From an uncultured Fimbriimonadales bacterium (GTDB lineage Bacteria > Armatimonadota > Fimbriimonadia > Fimbriimonadales > GBS-DC), in contig CALAMM010000141.1 of assembly GCA_937925775.1 (NCBI GenBank), forward strand, positions 1 through 24,206: a DNA stretch of 24,206 nucleotides, given 5' to 3'. The position numbers were made by a program, and so were the translations under genes. The notes under the pieces are model-generated. The model saw only the letters and a program-made list of their open reading frames with translations. It did not search any database and was not told the origin of the DNA. Of the stretch, positions 1 to 7,082 are shown in pieces. Every line of letters begins with the position of its first letter. Position 1 is the first letter of the stretch.

Positions 1-176
1 TTGCAGGCGTGGAGGGCGATGTGGACGGCAACGGGTGCGTGGATGACGCCGACCTGTTGCAGGTGCTGTTCAACTTCGGCGCGACGGGCGCGAACGACGC
101 CGATGTGAACGGCGACAACATCGTCGACGACGCGGATCTGCTGATTGTGCTGTTCAACTTCGGCACAGGCTGCTGA
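1..176 (+). CDS. C-terminal end of a secreted protein with two dockerin-like EF-hand repeats (5' partial)
   Basis: The frame is open from the window edge (first whole codon at base 3) to a TGA at 174-176. It encodes about 57 residues. Two tandem repeats share the pattern DVDGNGCVDDADLLQVLFNFG and DVNGDNIVDDADLLIVLFNFG, each a DxDGNGxVDDADL calcium-binding loop followed by an amphipathic helix. That is the layout of type I dockerin or related cohesin-free C-terminal modules, and the protein ends just after the second repeat, at GTGC. In established dockerin families such modules anchor secreted enzymes or bind calcium at the cell surface. In non-cellulosomal phyla they commonly close large extracellular proteins. 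The catalytic or structural part lies outside the window, so its function cannot be named. No start is visible. Confidence 0.75.
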   Translation, partial: AGVEGDVDGNGCVDDADLLQVLFNFGATGANDADVNGDNIVDDADLLIVLFNFGTGC

Positions 177-186
177 AAGCCGTTCT

Positions 187-219
187 CTGTGGGGGTGCGC
201 CCATAGCGCGCCCCCACAG
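187..219. terminator. Strong hairpin between convergent genes, probable bidirectional terminator
   Basis: Arms 187-200 and 206-219 pair over 14 bp (one T-G wobble) around the loop CCATA. The stem begins CTGTGGGGG. It lies 10 nt after the stop of the dockerin gene and 38 nt from the stop of mutS2 on the other strand. On the plus strand it is followed by TTCGTTT, a modest U-run; the opposite side lacks one. A shared terminator is the simplest reading. Confidence 0.7.
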
Positions 220-256
220 TTCGTTTGCCACCGCGAGCTCTTGCGGAGAGCCGTAT

Positions 257-2602
257 TCACCGCTTCTTGAAGTTCACAATCGTCACCCCCTCACCCCCCT
301 CCGCGTTGGAAGGATGAAAGAATGAGCGCACCTGCGGGTGCGTCTTGAGGTAGTTCCAGACCATGTTGCGCAGGGCGCCGGTACCTTTGCCGTGTTGCAC
401 GCGCACGCTGTCATAGCCTGCGAGCAGCGCGTCGTCGATGTATTTCTCCAGCAAGGGTTGCGCCTCTTCCACGCGCAAGCCGTGCAGGTCCAACTCCAGC
501 GGGACGGGCTGTGCGGGGCGCGGCTTGCTTACCTGCACGGTGGGCTTCGGCGCGGCGGGTCTCTCCAACGGCTCTAAGTCGTCCAGGGCGACCGGGATGC
601 GCAGTTTGCCGACATAAACTTGCGCTCGCCCCTCGGCGGGCGGGGAGGCGAGGGTGCCCGTCTGTCCGAGACTGCGGATGCGCACGCGCATACCGACCTC
701 CCAGTTGGCAGGGGGCGCGGAGGGGGGTTGAGCGGGAGTTTCCGTGTGCGCTGCCGCGCGCGCTTTGTCCATCAGTTTCGCAAGTTGGTCGCGGAGCTGG
801 GCGGTGTGCTTGTTCTCGCGTGGCGCTTGCCGTAGCTGGCGCAGGATTTGCTCGGCTTCCGCGCGGAGTTGCTCCAGATACGCCTCGACGGCTTGCTGGG
901 CGCGCTGTTTCGCCGCGCGTTTTTCCTGTTCCAGCGCGGCGCGCTCCTCACGCAGACGCGCCTCCTGCTGGACAAGTTCCGCGAGCTTCGCCCGCCACTC
1001 CGCCTCCGCCTGCTCAGCAGCGCGACGGGCGCGGTCCAAATCGTGAATCATCGCGGTCAGGTTCACCTCTTGCACCCCCAGGAACTCGGTCGCCTGCTTC
1101 ACCACGCGCTCAGATAACCCCAGCCGACGGGCAATCTCCATCGCATGGCTTGCGCCCGGCACGCCCATCAATAGGCGGTAGGTGGGCTGCAGGGTCTCCA
1201 AGTCGAACTCCATCGCGGCGTTGATGAGTTTTGGATGGTGGTAGGCGAACGCTTTGAGTTCGCCGTAGTGAGTGGTGGCAACGACGCGCGCCTCACGCTC
1301 CAGCAGCGTCTGCAGGATGGCTCGCGCGAGCGCCGCGCCCTCCGTAGGGTCCGTGCCTGCGCCCAGCTCGTCCAGAAGCACGAGGCTGTAGCGTCCTGCC
1401 TGTTCTAAATAGCGAATAATATGGCGCATATGCCCCGAAAAAGTGGAAAGCGACTGCTGCAGGCTCTGCTCGTCGCCGATGTCGGCAAAAATGCCGTTGG
1501 GAACCGCCACGCGCGAGTGCGCTTTCGCTGGGATGTGAAGCCCCAGCAGGCTCATCAGCGTCAGCAGTCCCAGCGTTTTCAAAGTGACCGTCTTCCCGCC
1601 CGTGTTGGGTCCTGTAATCAACACACCGAGCCACTCGTGCCCCAGCTCGATGTCGATAGGCTTGACGGTCTCGCGGGGGATCATCGGGTGGCGCGCCCCC
1701 CGCAGCTTCCAGACACCCTCCGTGTTGATTTGTGGCATGGTGCAGTCCCAATCCAGCGCGAGCCTGCCCGCTGCGATGATGGCGTCGAGGTGTGCCAGCG
1801 CATCGACGGTCTGCCAGAGCGCATCGGCGTTGGCTTCCACCGCGCGCGACAGCCCATACAGAATGGCTTCGATCTCCTCCTGCTCCGCCGCCTGTAGCTC
1901 GCGCAGGCGGTTGCCGAGTTCAACGAGTGGTTCAGGCTCGATGAACAGCGTTGCGCCGCTCGCGCTGGCGTCGTGGACGATGCCCTTCACGCGCCCGCGC
2001 GCGTCGCTGCGCACCGGCAGGCAGTAGCGTCCACTCCGCAGGGTGTAGTGCGGCTCTTGCAGGGCGTCGCGCAGGGCGTGGATAAGGCGTTGGAGCTCGT
2101 CCGTGATGCGCTTGTGCAAGCGCTGCTGGTCGCGGCGCAGCTGCGCCAACTGTTCGCTGGCAGTGTCCAGCACCTCGCCTGATGGAGCGATGCACTGCGC
2201 AATTTGCTTTTCCAGTGCGCTCAGCGTGTGCAGGCGTTCCGCATAGACGGCGAGGCGCGGGTAATGCGCCGCGCGGGGGAGCAAGTGGCTCTTATACAGG
2301 CGCGCCCCTTGCAAAAGCTTCTGAATGTGGAGCAGCTCTTCGGGGCTTAGCACGCCGCCCTTCTCGGCTTTCTGCAGGGCAGGGCGCGGCTCCGAAACGC
2401 GCAACGGCGGGGGCGGCTCACGCATCAGCAAACGCGCCGCGTCGTCCGTCTCCTGCAAACGCATCAGCACGAGATTCGCATCGCGACTCAGCTCACGCGC
2501 CCGCACATACTCACGCCCAAACGGCGTCTCAGCCCGCTTCGCCCACTCCTGACGCACATAGTCCAACTCCAAAATCCTAAGCGTGTGCGCGTCCCAGTCC
2601 AC
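257..2602 (-). CDS. mutS2: Endonuclease MutS2 (MutS-family ATPase with Smr domain)
   Basis: MutS2 proteins bind branched DNA and suppress homologous recombination; some also rescue collided ribosomes. About 781 aa, normal for the family. The N-terminus (HTLRILELDYVRQEWAKRA) matches the usual MutS2 opening. The ATPase core shows Walker A GPNTGGKT at about 331-338 and Walker B/signature LLDELGAGTDPTEGAALA about 80 residues later. A long Ala/Glu/Arg-rich coiled coil follows (about 520-620). The C-terminus is a complete Smr nuclease domain, with LDLHGLRVEEA and the HGKGTGALR motif. I chose the GTG at 2602 because a TACAAT -10 box ends 6 nt upstream, so the transcript would begin at or next to this codon. 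A TTG 11 codons further upstream is in frame but lies in the promoter. It diverges from gcvH; no co-transcribed partner is seen. Confidence 0.95.
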   Translation of the reverse strand: MDWDAHTLRILELDYVRQEWAKRAETPFGREYVRARELSRDANLVLMRLQETDDAARLLMREPPPPLRVSEPRPALQKAEKGGVLSPEELLHIQKLLQGARLYKSHLLPRAAHYPRLAVYAERLHTLSALEKQIAQCIAPSGEVLDTASEQLAQLRRDQQRLHKRITDELQRLIHALRDALQEPHYTLRSGRYCLPVRSDARGRVKGIVHDASASGATLFIEPEPLVELGNRLRELQAAEQEEIEAILYGLSRAVEANADALWQTVDALAHLDAIIAAGRLALDWDCTMPQINTEGVWKLRGARHPMIPRETVKPIDIELGHEWLGVLITGPNTGGKTVTLKTLGLLTLMSLLGLHIPAKAHSRVAVPNGIFADIGDEQSLQQSLSTFSGHMRHIIRYLEQAGRYSLVLLDELGAGTDPTEGAALARAILQTLLEREARVVATTHYGELKAFAYHHPKLINAAMEFDLETLQPTYRLLMGVPGASHAMEIARRLGLSERVVKQATEFLGVQEVNLTAMIHDLDRARRAAEQAEAEWRAKLAELVQQEARLREERAALEQEKRAAKQRAQQAVEAYLEQLRAEAEQILRQLRQAPRENKHTAQLRDQLAKLMDKARAAAHTETPAQPPSAPPANWEVGMRVRIRSLGQTGTLASPPAEGRAQVYVGKLRIPVALDDLEPLERPAAPKPTVQVSKPRPAQPVPLELDLHGLRVEEAQPLLEKYIDDALLAGYDSVRVQHGKGTGALRNMVWNYLKTHPQVRSFFHPSNAEGGEGVTIVNFKKR

Positions 2603-2608
2603 ATATGG

Positions 2609-2636
2609 ATTGTACCAGACGCAAATCGGGTACAAT
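2609..2636. promoter_or_regulatory. Symmetrical divergent promoter for mutS2 (minus) and gcvH (plus)
   Basis: A perfect inverted repeat, ATTGTAC (2609-2615), 14 nt, GTACAAT (2630-2636). On the plus strand TTGTAC can serve as -35 and TACAAT (2631-2636) as -10 for gcvH. Read on the minus strand the same two boxes exchange roles for mutS2, with -10 at 2614-2609. The 15-bp spacer is short for a sigma-70 promoter, so a dyad operator for a repressor is an alternative or additional role. Confidence 0.6.
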
Positions 2637-2655
2637 AACAGCTCGGAGGCATCCT

Positions 2656-3036
2656 ATGAATACGCCTGCAGAGCTGCGCTACACACGAAGCGACGAATGG
2701 GTGCGAGTCGAGGGCGATATTGCCACCGTCGGCATCACGGACTACGCTCAGTCGGAGTTGGGCGAAATCGTGTTTCTGGAACTGCCCGAACCGGGACGCT
2801 ACCTGCAAACGGACGAAACTTTCGGCGTTATCGAGTCGGTCAAAGCGGCGTCCGACCTCTACGCGCCTGTGGAGGGCGAAGTCGTTGAGGTCAACGAGGC
2901 GCTCCCGTCCGCGCTGGAGACCATCAATCAAGACCCCTATGGCAAGGGCTGGATGATCAAAATCCGCATGAAAGACCCAAGCCAAGTGGAGAACCTGATG
3001 AGCGCAGAAGCGTATAGACACTATCGTCAACTCTGA
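2656..3036 (+). CDS. gcvH: Glycine cleavage system H protein
   Basis: GcvH carries the aminomethyl group on a lipoyl arm between the P, T and L proteins of the glycine cleavage system in the cytoplasm. The 126-aa product has the family length. The lipoylation site is intact: ETFGVIESVKAASDLY, with Lys63 as the modified residue, in the usual beta-turn between two hydrophobic strands. The start is fixed by GGAGG at 2645-2649, 6 nt before ATG; an upstream in-frame ATG at 2605 lies inside the divergent promoter. The gene is followed after 9 nt by gcvPA, so the two form an operon. gcvT, gcvPB and a lipoate-attachment gene are not in the window and must be elsewhere. Confidence 0.97.
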   Translation: MNTPAELRYTRSDEWVRVEGDIATVGITDYAQSELGEIVFLELPEPGRYLQTDETFGVIESVKAASDLYAPVEGEVVEVNEALPSALETINQDPYGKGWMIKIRMKDPSQVENLMSAEAYRHYRQL

Positions 3037-3045
3037 GGTTGGTCT

Positions 3046-4389
3046 ATGCCCTATATTCCTCATACCGAGCAAGACATTCAGCAGATGCTGGCGACGATAG
3101 GCGTCGCCTCGATACGCGACCTGTTTCAAGATGTTCCCGACGACCTGTATATCGAGGGCAGTTTGCCCGTGCCCGACGGTTTAGACGAGCATGCGCTTTA
3201 CAAACGCTTGAGCCAGCTCGCCGCGCGGAACGCCGACAGCACGCGCTTCATCAGCTTTTTGGGCGCAGGCGCATACGACCATTTCATCCCCGCCGTCGTC
3301 GGCGCGATTATCAGCCGTGGCGAGTTCCTCAGTGCGTACACGCCCTACCAGCCTGAAGCCAGTCAAGGACTGCTCCAGAGCATCTTCGAGTTCCAGACGA
3401 TGGTCTGTGAACTGACGGGTATGGATGTTGCGAACGCCTCGATGTACGACGCCTCCACCGCGCTGGCGGAGTCCGCGCTGATGGCGTGCAACATCACAGG
3501 CCGCTCTAAGGTGGTGGTCTCACAGGGCGTGCATCCCCACTATCGGCAAGTGGTGCGTACCTACCTGTGGACGAACAGCCGTCAGTTGGTGGAAGTTCCT
3601 ACGCGCGAGGGCATTACGGATATCGACGCGCTCCACGCGGTGATGGATGCCGAGACCGCCTGCGCGATTGTGCAGTACCCCAACTTTTTCGGCTTGATCG
3701 AGTCGCTCGCGCCTGTAGCAGAGGCGGCGCATCGGGTGGGCGCTCTGGCGATTGCCTGCGTCGACCCGATAGCGCTGGGCGTGCTGAAACCGCCAGGCGC
3801 GTACGGCTACGATATCGTCGTGGGCGAGGGGCAAGGACTCGGCAACGCGATGGGCTTCGGCGGACCGATGCTGGGGCTGTTCGCCTGCAAGCAGGAGCAT
3901 CTGCGACGCATTCCCGGACGAATCGTAGGGCAAACCACCGACGCCGAGGGCAGACGCGGCTTCGTGATGACCCTACGCACGCGCGAACAGGACATCCGCC
4001 GCGAGAAAGCCACCTCCAACATCTGTACCAACGAAGCGCTGTGCGCGTTAGCCAGTACGGTGTTTATGGCGTCGCTGGGCAAAAGCGGCTTCCGCGAGCT
4101 TTCTGAAACCTGCACCCAGAAAGCGCACTACGCCGCGCGCTTGCTCACCCAAATCCCAGGCGTGCGCCTCAAGTACCCCCACACGCCCTTCTACAAAGAG
4201 TTCGTGCTGGAGTTGCCGCGCCCTGCGCAGGAAGTATGCGACGCGCTGCTCGCCCACAACATCCTCGCAGGCTTGCCCCTCGGCGACTACGATCCCGCAA
4301 TGCAGAACGACCTGCTCGTGTGCGTCACGGAAACCCGCACCCGCGAGGAGATCGAGGCGTTCGCCGAAGCGCTGCGAACCGTGGTATAA
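3046..4389 (+). CDS. gcvPA: Glycine dehydrogenase (decarboxylating) subunit 1
   Basis: This is the N-terminal half of the split P protein, which with GcvPB decarboxylates glycine and passes the methylamine group to GcvH. The 447-aa length is typical for the separate alpha subunit found in many non-proteobacterial groups. Recognisable family stretches are FLGAGAYDHFIPAVV near residue 65, TPYQPEASQGLLQ, MDVANASMYDASTALAE, and GFGGPMLGLFACK in the C-terminal half. The PLP lysine belongs to the missing GcvPB partner, so this protein alone is not expected to be active. The ribosome-binding site TGAGG (3034-3038) overlaps the gcvH stop, which indicates coupled translation. The gene's stop codon overlaps the -10 box of the next transcription unit (thiC). 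Confidence 0.96.
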   Translation: MPYIPHTEQDIQQMLATIGVASIRDLFQDVPDDLYIEGSLPVPDGLDEHALYKRLSQLAARNADSTRFISFLGAGAYDHFIPAVVGAIISRGEFLSAYTPYQPEASQGLLQSIFEFQTMVCELTGMDVANASMYDASTALAESALMACNITGRSKVVVSQGVHPHYRQVVRTYLWTNSRQLVEVPTREGITDIDALHAVMDAETACAIVQYPNFFGLIESLAPVAEAAHRVGALAIACVDPIALGVLKPPGAYGYDIVVGEGQGLGNAMGFGGPMLGLFACKQEHLRRIPGRIVGQTTDAEGRRGFVMTLRTREQDIRREKATSNICTNEALCALASTVFMASLGKSGFRELSETCTQKAHYAARLLTQIPGVRLKYPHTPFYKEFVLELPRPAQEVCDALLAHNILAGLPLGDYDPAMQNDLLVCVTETRTREEIEAFAEALRTVV

Positions 4390-4390
4390 T
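4385..4390 (+). promoter_or_regulatory. -10 box of the thiC promoter
   Basis: A perfect TATAAT overlaps the TAA stop of gcvPA (4387-4389). Its expected start point near 4397 is two bases before the first stem of the TPP riboswitch, which fits well. No good -35 hexamer is visible (best TTCGCC at 4360-4365, spacing 19). Confidence 0.65.
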
Positions 4391-4398
4391 TGCCCTCA

Positions 4399-4489
4399 CC
4401 GCGGGGGGAGCTGCGAACGCGGCTGAGACCTTGCCCACGCAAGGAACCCCTTGAACCTGATCCGGGTAATACCGGCGGAGGGAACGCGG
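4399..4489 (+). promoter_or_regulatory. TPP riboswitch (THI element) aptamer upstream of thiC
   Basis: The conserved THI-box features are all present. Closing stem P1 is CCGCG (4399-4403) with CGCGG (4485-4489). The CTGAGA core lies at 4423-4428, and an extra hairpin CCTTG/CAAGG at about 4429-4444. The second sensor arm reads CCTTGAACCTGATCCGG, then GTAATACCGGCGGAGGGAA. Binding of thiamine pyrophosphate by this RNA is established for the family. Its position immediately before thiC shows feedback control of thiamine synthesis. Confidence 0.96.
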
Positions 4490-4519
4490 CGAGCGATGCT
4501 CACTGCTTGCCTCAATCGC

Positions 4520-4553
4520 TGCCTCCATCCCCGCGAGCTAATCTCTGGAGGCA
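4520..4553 (+). promoter_or_regulatory. Shine-Dalgarno-sequestering hairpin (riboswitch expression platform)
   Basis: TGCCTCCA (4520-4527) is the exact complement of TGGAGGCA (4546-4553), which contains the thiC ribosome-binding site 4-5 nt before the ATG at 4558. A neighbouring helix AGCGAT (4492-4497) with ATCGCT (4515-4520) and a second anti-SD-like TGCCTC (4508-4513) offer alternative pairings. No U-run follows, so translational rather than transcriptional control is inferred. Confidence 0.75.
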
Positions 4554-4557
4554 TACT

Positions 4558-5895
4558 ATGAGCCAAACCGTTACGCAGATGCACTACGCGCGGTCGGGCG
4601 TCATCACAGACGCAATGCGCCGCTGCGCCGAGCAAGAACAGGTTGACCCCGAGCTGATTCGGGCCGAAGTCGCGCGTGGACGCGCCATCATCCCCGCTAA
4701 CATTCACCACCACCGTCTCGACCCCATCGTGATCGGCAAGCGGTTCCGCACCAAAGTCAACGCGAACATCGGCAGCTCCGCGTTAGACGCCCGAATCGAA
4801 AACGAACTGGAGAAGCTACGCACTGCCCTGCGCTGGGGCGCGGATACCGTGATGGACCTCTCCACCGCAGGCGACTTGGACGCCATCCGCACGGCAATCA
4901 TCCAGCACTCCCCTGCGCCTGTCGGAACCGTGCCCGTATACCAACTGCTCACCGAAGCCCGCTCCGTGGAGAACATCCGCGAAACCGACTTCCTGGACAT
5001 CGTAGAGCATCAGGCACAACAGGGCGTGGACTATATGACAATCCACGCAGGCGTGCTACGCAGTTTCATCCCCCTAACCGAGAAGCGATTGACGGGCATC
5101 GTGAGCCGCGGCGGCGCAATCATGGCGGAGTGGTGCCTCATCCACCACCGAGAGAACCCCTACTACACGCACTTCGACCAACTGCTGGACATCTGCCGCC
5201 GCTATGATGTTACAATTAGTCTCGGCGATGGGTTGCGACCGGGTTCTATCGCCGACGCAAACGACGAGGCTCAGCTGGCGGAGTTGCGCGTGCTGGGTCA
5301 GCTGACAAAACGCGCATGGGCAAAGGATGTTCAGGTGATGGTAGAAGGACCAGGGCATATCCCGCTCCACCTACTGGAGGAGAATGTGCGCCTGCAACAA
5401 GAATGGTGCGACGAAGCGCCGTTCTACACGCTGGGACCGCTGGTGACCGATATCGCGCCAGGATACGACCACATCGCCTCGGCGATTGGCGCGGCGATTG
5501 TCGCATGGCACGGCACGGCACTTCTATGCTATGTGACCCCCAAAGAGCATCTTGGCTTACCTAATGCAGAGGAGGTCAAGCAGGGGCTGATTGCCTATCG
5601 CATCGCAGCGCACGCTGCCGACATCGCAAAGGGCATTCCGGGCGCACGCGCGTGGGACGACGCGCTCTCTCAAGCGCGATTCGAGTTCGACTGGAACCGC
5701 CAGTTCGAATTAGCCATCGACCCTGATACCGCCCGCGCTCTGCACGACGAAACAATGCCCAAAGAAGCACACAAGTTCGCGCCCTTTTGCAGCATGTGCG
5801 GCCCCAAGTTCTGCCCGATGGCGACCACCCAACGGCTACGGGAGTTGAGCAGGCAAGCCGCAGCAGAGGCACACCCTCTCCAACAAGCAGACTAA
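4558..5895 (+). CDS. thiC: Phosphomethylpyrimidine synthase ThiC
   Basis: ThiC is a radical-SAM enzyme that rearranges aminoimidazole ribotide into HMP-phosphate, the pyrimidine precursor of thiamine. The 445-aa product is the short form, without the long N-terminal extension of enterobacterial ThiC. The [4Fe-4S] ligands are in the characteristic C-terminal CxxCxxxxC motif: Cys411, Cys414 and Cys419 in FCSMCGPKFCPM. Other family landmarks are NIHHHRLDPIVIG, the NANIGSS stretch, DYMTIHAGVL, MVEGPGHIPL and GPLVTDIAPGYDHI. The start ATG at 4558 follows TGGAGG and is the first one downstream of the TPP riboswitch; longer in-frame readings run through the riboswitch and are not credible. No other thi genes are adjacent. 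Confidence 0.98.
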   Translation: MSQTVTQMHYARSGVITDAMRRCAEQEQVDPELIRAEVARGRAIIPANIHHHRLDPIVIGKRFRTKVNANIGSSALDARIENELEKLRTALRWGADTVMDLSTAGDLDAIRTAIIQHSPAPVGTVPVYQLLTEARSVENIRETDFLDIVEHQAQQGVDYMTIHAGVLRSFIPLTEKRLTGIVSRGGAIMAEWCLIHHRENPYYTHFDQLLDICRRYDVTISLGDGLRPGSIADANDEAQLAELRVLGQLTKRAWAKDVQVMVEGPGHIPLHLLEENVRLQQEWCDEAPFYTLGPLVTDIAPGYDHIASAIGAAIVAWHGTALLCYVTPKEHLGLPNAEEVKQGLIAYRIAAHAADIAKGIPGARAWDDALSQARFEFDWNRQFELAIDPDTARALHDETMPKEAHKFAPFCSMCGPKFCPMATTQRLRELSRQAAAEAHPLQQAD

Positions 5896-6027
5896 GAGGC
5901 GATACTACAACAAAGTGTTGAAAACGAAGATTGGTTGTGGCAATGTGCCGAGGCGGGTGTCCAGTTGGGCGATAGGTGGCGCGAGTTGGGCGGGCATGGA
6001 AGGCTACCTACTGTTTGCCTGGGTGCC

Positions 6028-7077
6028 TCATACTTCCCCCACCTGTGCGGCGAGCGCGTTCAGGATGCGTCGCCGATAGTCCAGATAGGCGTCCTTCTCG
6101 CGCGAGTAGTAGACATGGTTTGTAAGCAAGATGACCGCCATTTCGATGTGTGGGTCAAAGAGCATTACGGTTCCCGTGAAGCCCGAATGCCCCACGCAGC
6201 GTGTTGGGAACAGGTCGCCGCGCGGCAACATTGGGTTCGGGTGGGCGAACAGTCCTAGCGTGTGCATACTGGGCGTCTGATTGCCCACCTGCGCCTGCGG
6301 GGTCAGCAGCAGTTGAACTGCGTAGTACGATAACAGGGGTCGCCCGCCGCTCAGCACCATCCGCGCGTAGCGGATAAGGTCCTCCAGCGTGCCGAACAGT
6401 CCGGCATGCCCCGCGACGCCGCCCATCGCGTAGGCGTTCTCGTCATGCACTTCGCCGCGAATCGTGTGGTCGGGTCGGTTTTCAGAGTTTCTTGTGGGGG
6501 CGACGCGCTCATGCCATTCAGGGGGCGGGCAGTAGCAGGTCGATGACAATCCCAGTGGCTCGGCGATTTTCGTTTGGAATAGTTCCGCCTGCGACTGGTC
6601 GTACACGCGCTCCAGAATCGCGCCCATCAGGATGTAGCCGAGGTCGCTGTAGGTGTAGCCTTGCGCGGGGGGGCGCGTGCGCGGGGTCTCGAGCGCCGCT
6701 CGGATTACAGATTCGCGCGTCTCAGCGTTTTTGTAGAGGGCGCGCCACGCAGGTAGCCCCGCAGTATGGGTAAGCAGGTGTTTTACCAGCACGCCAGCGT
6801 GGTGCTTCGCTTCCGGGAAAAAGCGAGTGAGGGGCGTCTCCAGCGTCAGCTTGCCCTCTTCAAGCGCAAGCAAGGCAAGAGTCGTGGTGCTAATCGGCGT
6901 GGTGAGCGAGGCGAGGTCGTAGATGGTCGTCGCGCTGGTCTGCTCGCGGCGTTCGGGGTCAGGCGTGCCGAACAGCCCCTGATACTTCACGCGCCCGCCC
7001 AGCAGCACGGCGCACGCCGCGCTGGGGAAGATTTTCTGCTCAATAGCCTCCTGAATCACGCTCTCTACGCTGGGCAT
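6028..7077 (-). CDS. Beta-lactamase-fold serine hydrolase family protein, catalytic lysine replaced
   Basis: 349 aa, related to the class C beta-lactamase / D-amino-acid esterase (CubicO-like, PF00144) family. The order of family motifs is clear: DLASLT at 54-59, a HLLTHTAGLPAW block, TYSDLGYILMG (the YxN-equivalent Tyr), GGVAGHAGLFGT, and the C-terminal GHSGFTG corresponding to the HTG/KTG triad. The canonical SxxK reads S57-L-T-T60, so the general-base lysine is a threonine (ACG codon where AAG is expected). The protein may therefore be inactive on acyl substrates, or act as a binding protein. No signal peptide is evident. It is the last gene of a minus-strand cluster, starting 5 nt after the stop of the glycosidase gene. 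Substrate unknown. Confidence 0.85.
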   Translation of the reverse strand: MPSVESVIQEAIEQKIFPSAACAVLLGGRVKYQGLFGTPDPERREQTSATTIYDLASLTTPISTTTLALLALEEGKLTLETPLTRFFPEAKHHAGVLVKHLLTHTAGLPAWRALYKNAETRESVIRAALETPRTRPPAQGYTYSDLGYILMGAILERVYDQSQAELFQTKIAEPLGLSSTCYCPPPEWHERVAPTRNSENRPDHTIRGEVHDENAYAMGGVAGHAGLFGTLEDLIRYARMVLSGGRPLLSYYAVQLLLTPQAQVGNQTPSMHTLGLFAHPNPMLPRGDLFPTRCVGHSGFTGTVMLFDPHIEMAVILLTNHVYYSREKDAYLDYRRRILNALAAQVGEV

Positions 7078-7082
7078 CGTTC

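Noticed and set aside
2605..3129. Glycine riboswitch in front of gcvH
   Set aside because: The 5' leader between the promoter and ATG is only about 13 nt, too short for any aptamer.
4390..4557. Longer thiC reading starting near the gcvPA stop
   Set aside because: The extra 56 codons coincide with the TPP riboswitch and expression platform; the start at 4558 has a ribosome-binding site and matches the family N-terminus.
5935..6258. Open frame of 107 codons on the plus strand downstream of thiC
   Set aside because: Most of it is antisense to the serine-hydrolase gene, there is no ribosome-binding site, and the sequence resembles no family. The first 90 bases contain only a short direct repeat (AGTTGGGCG twice).
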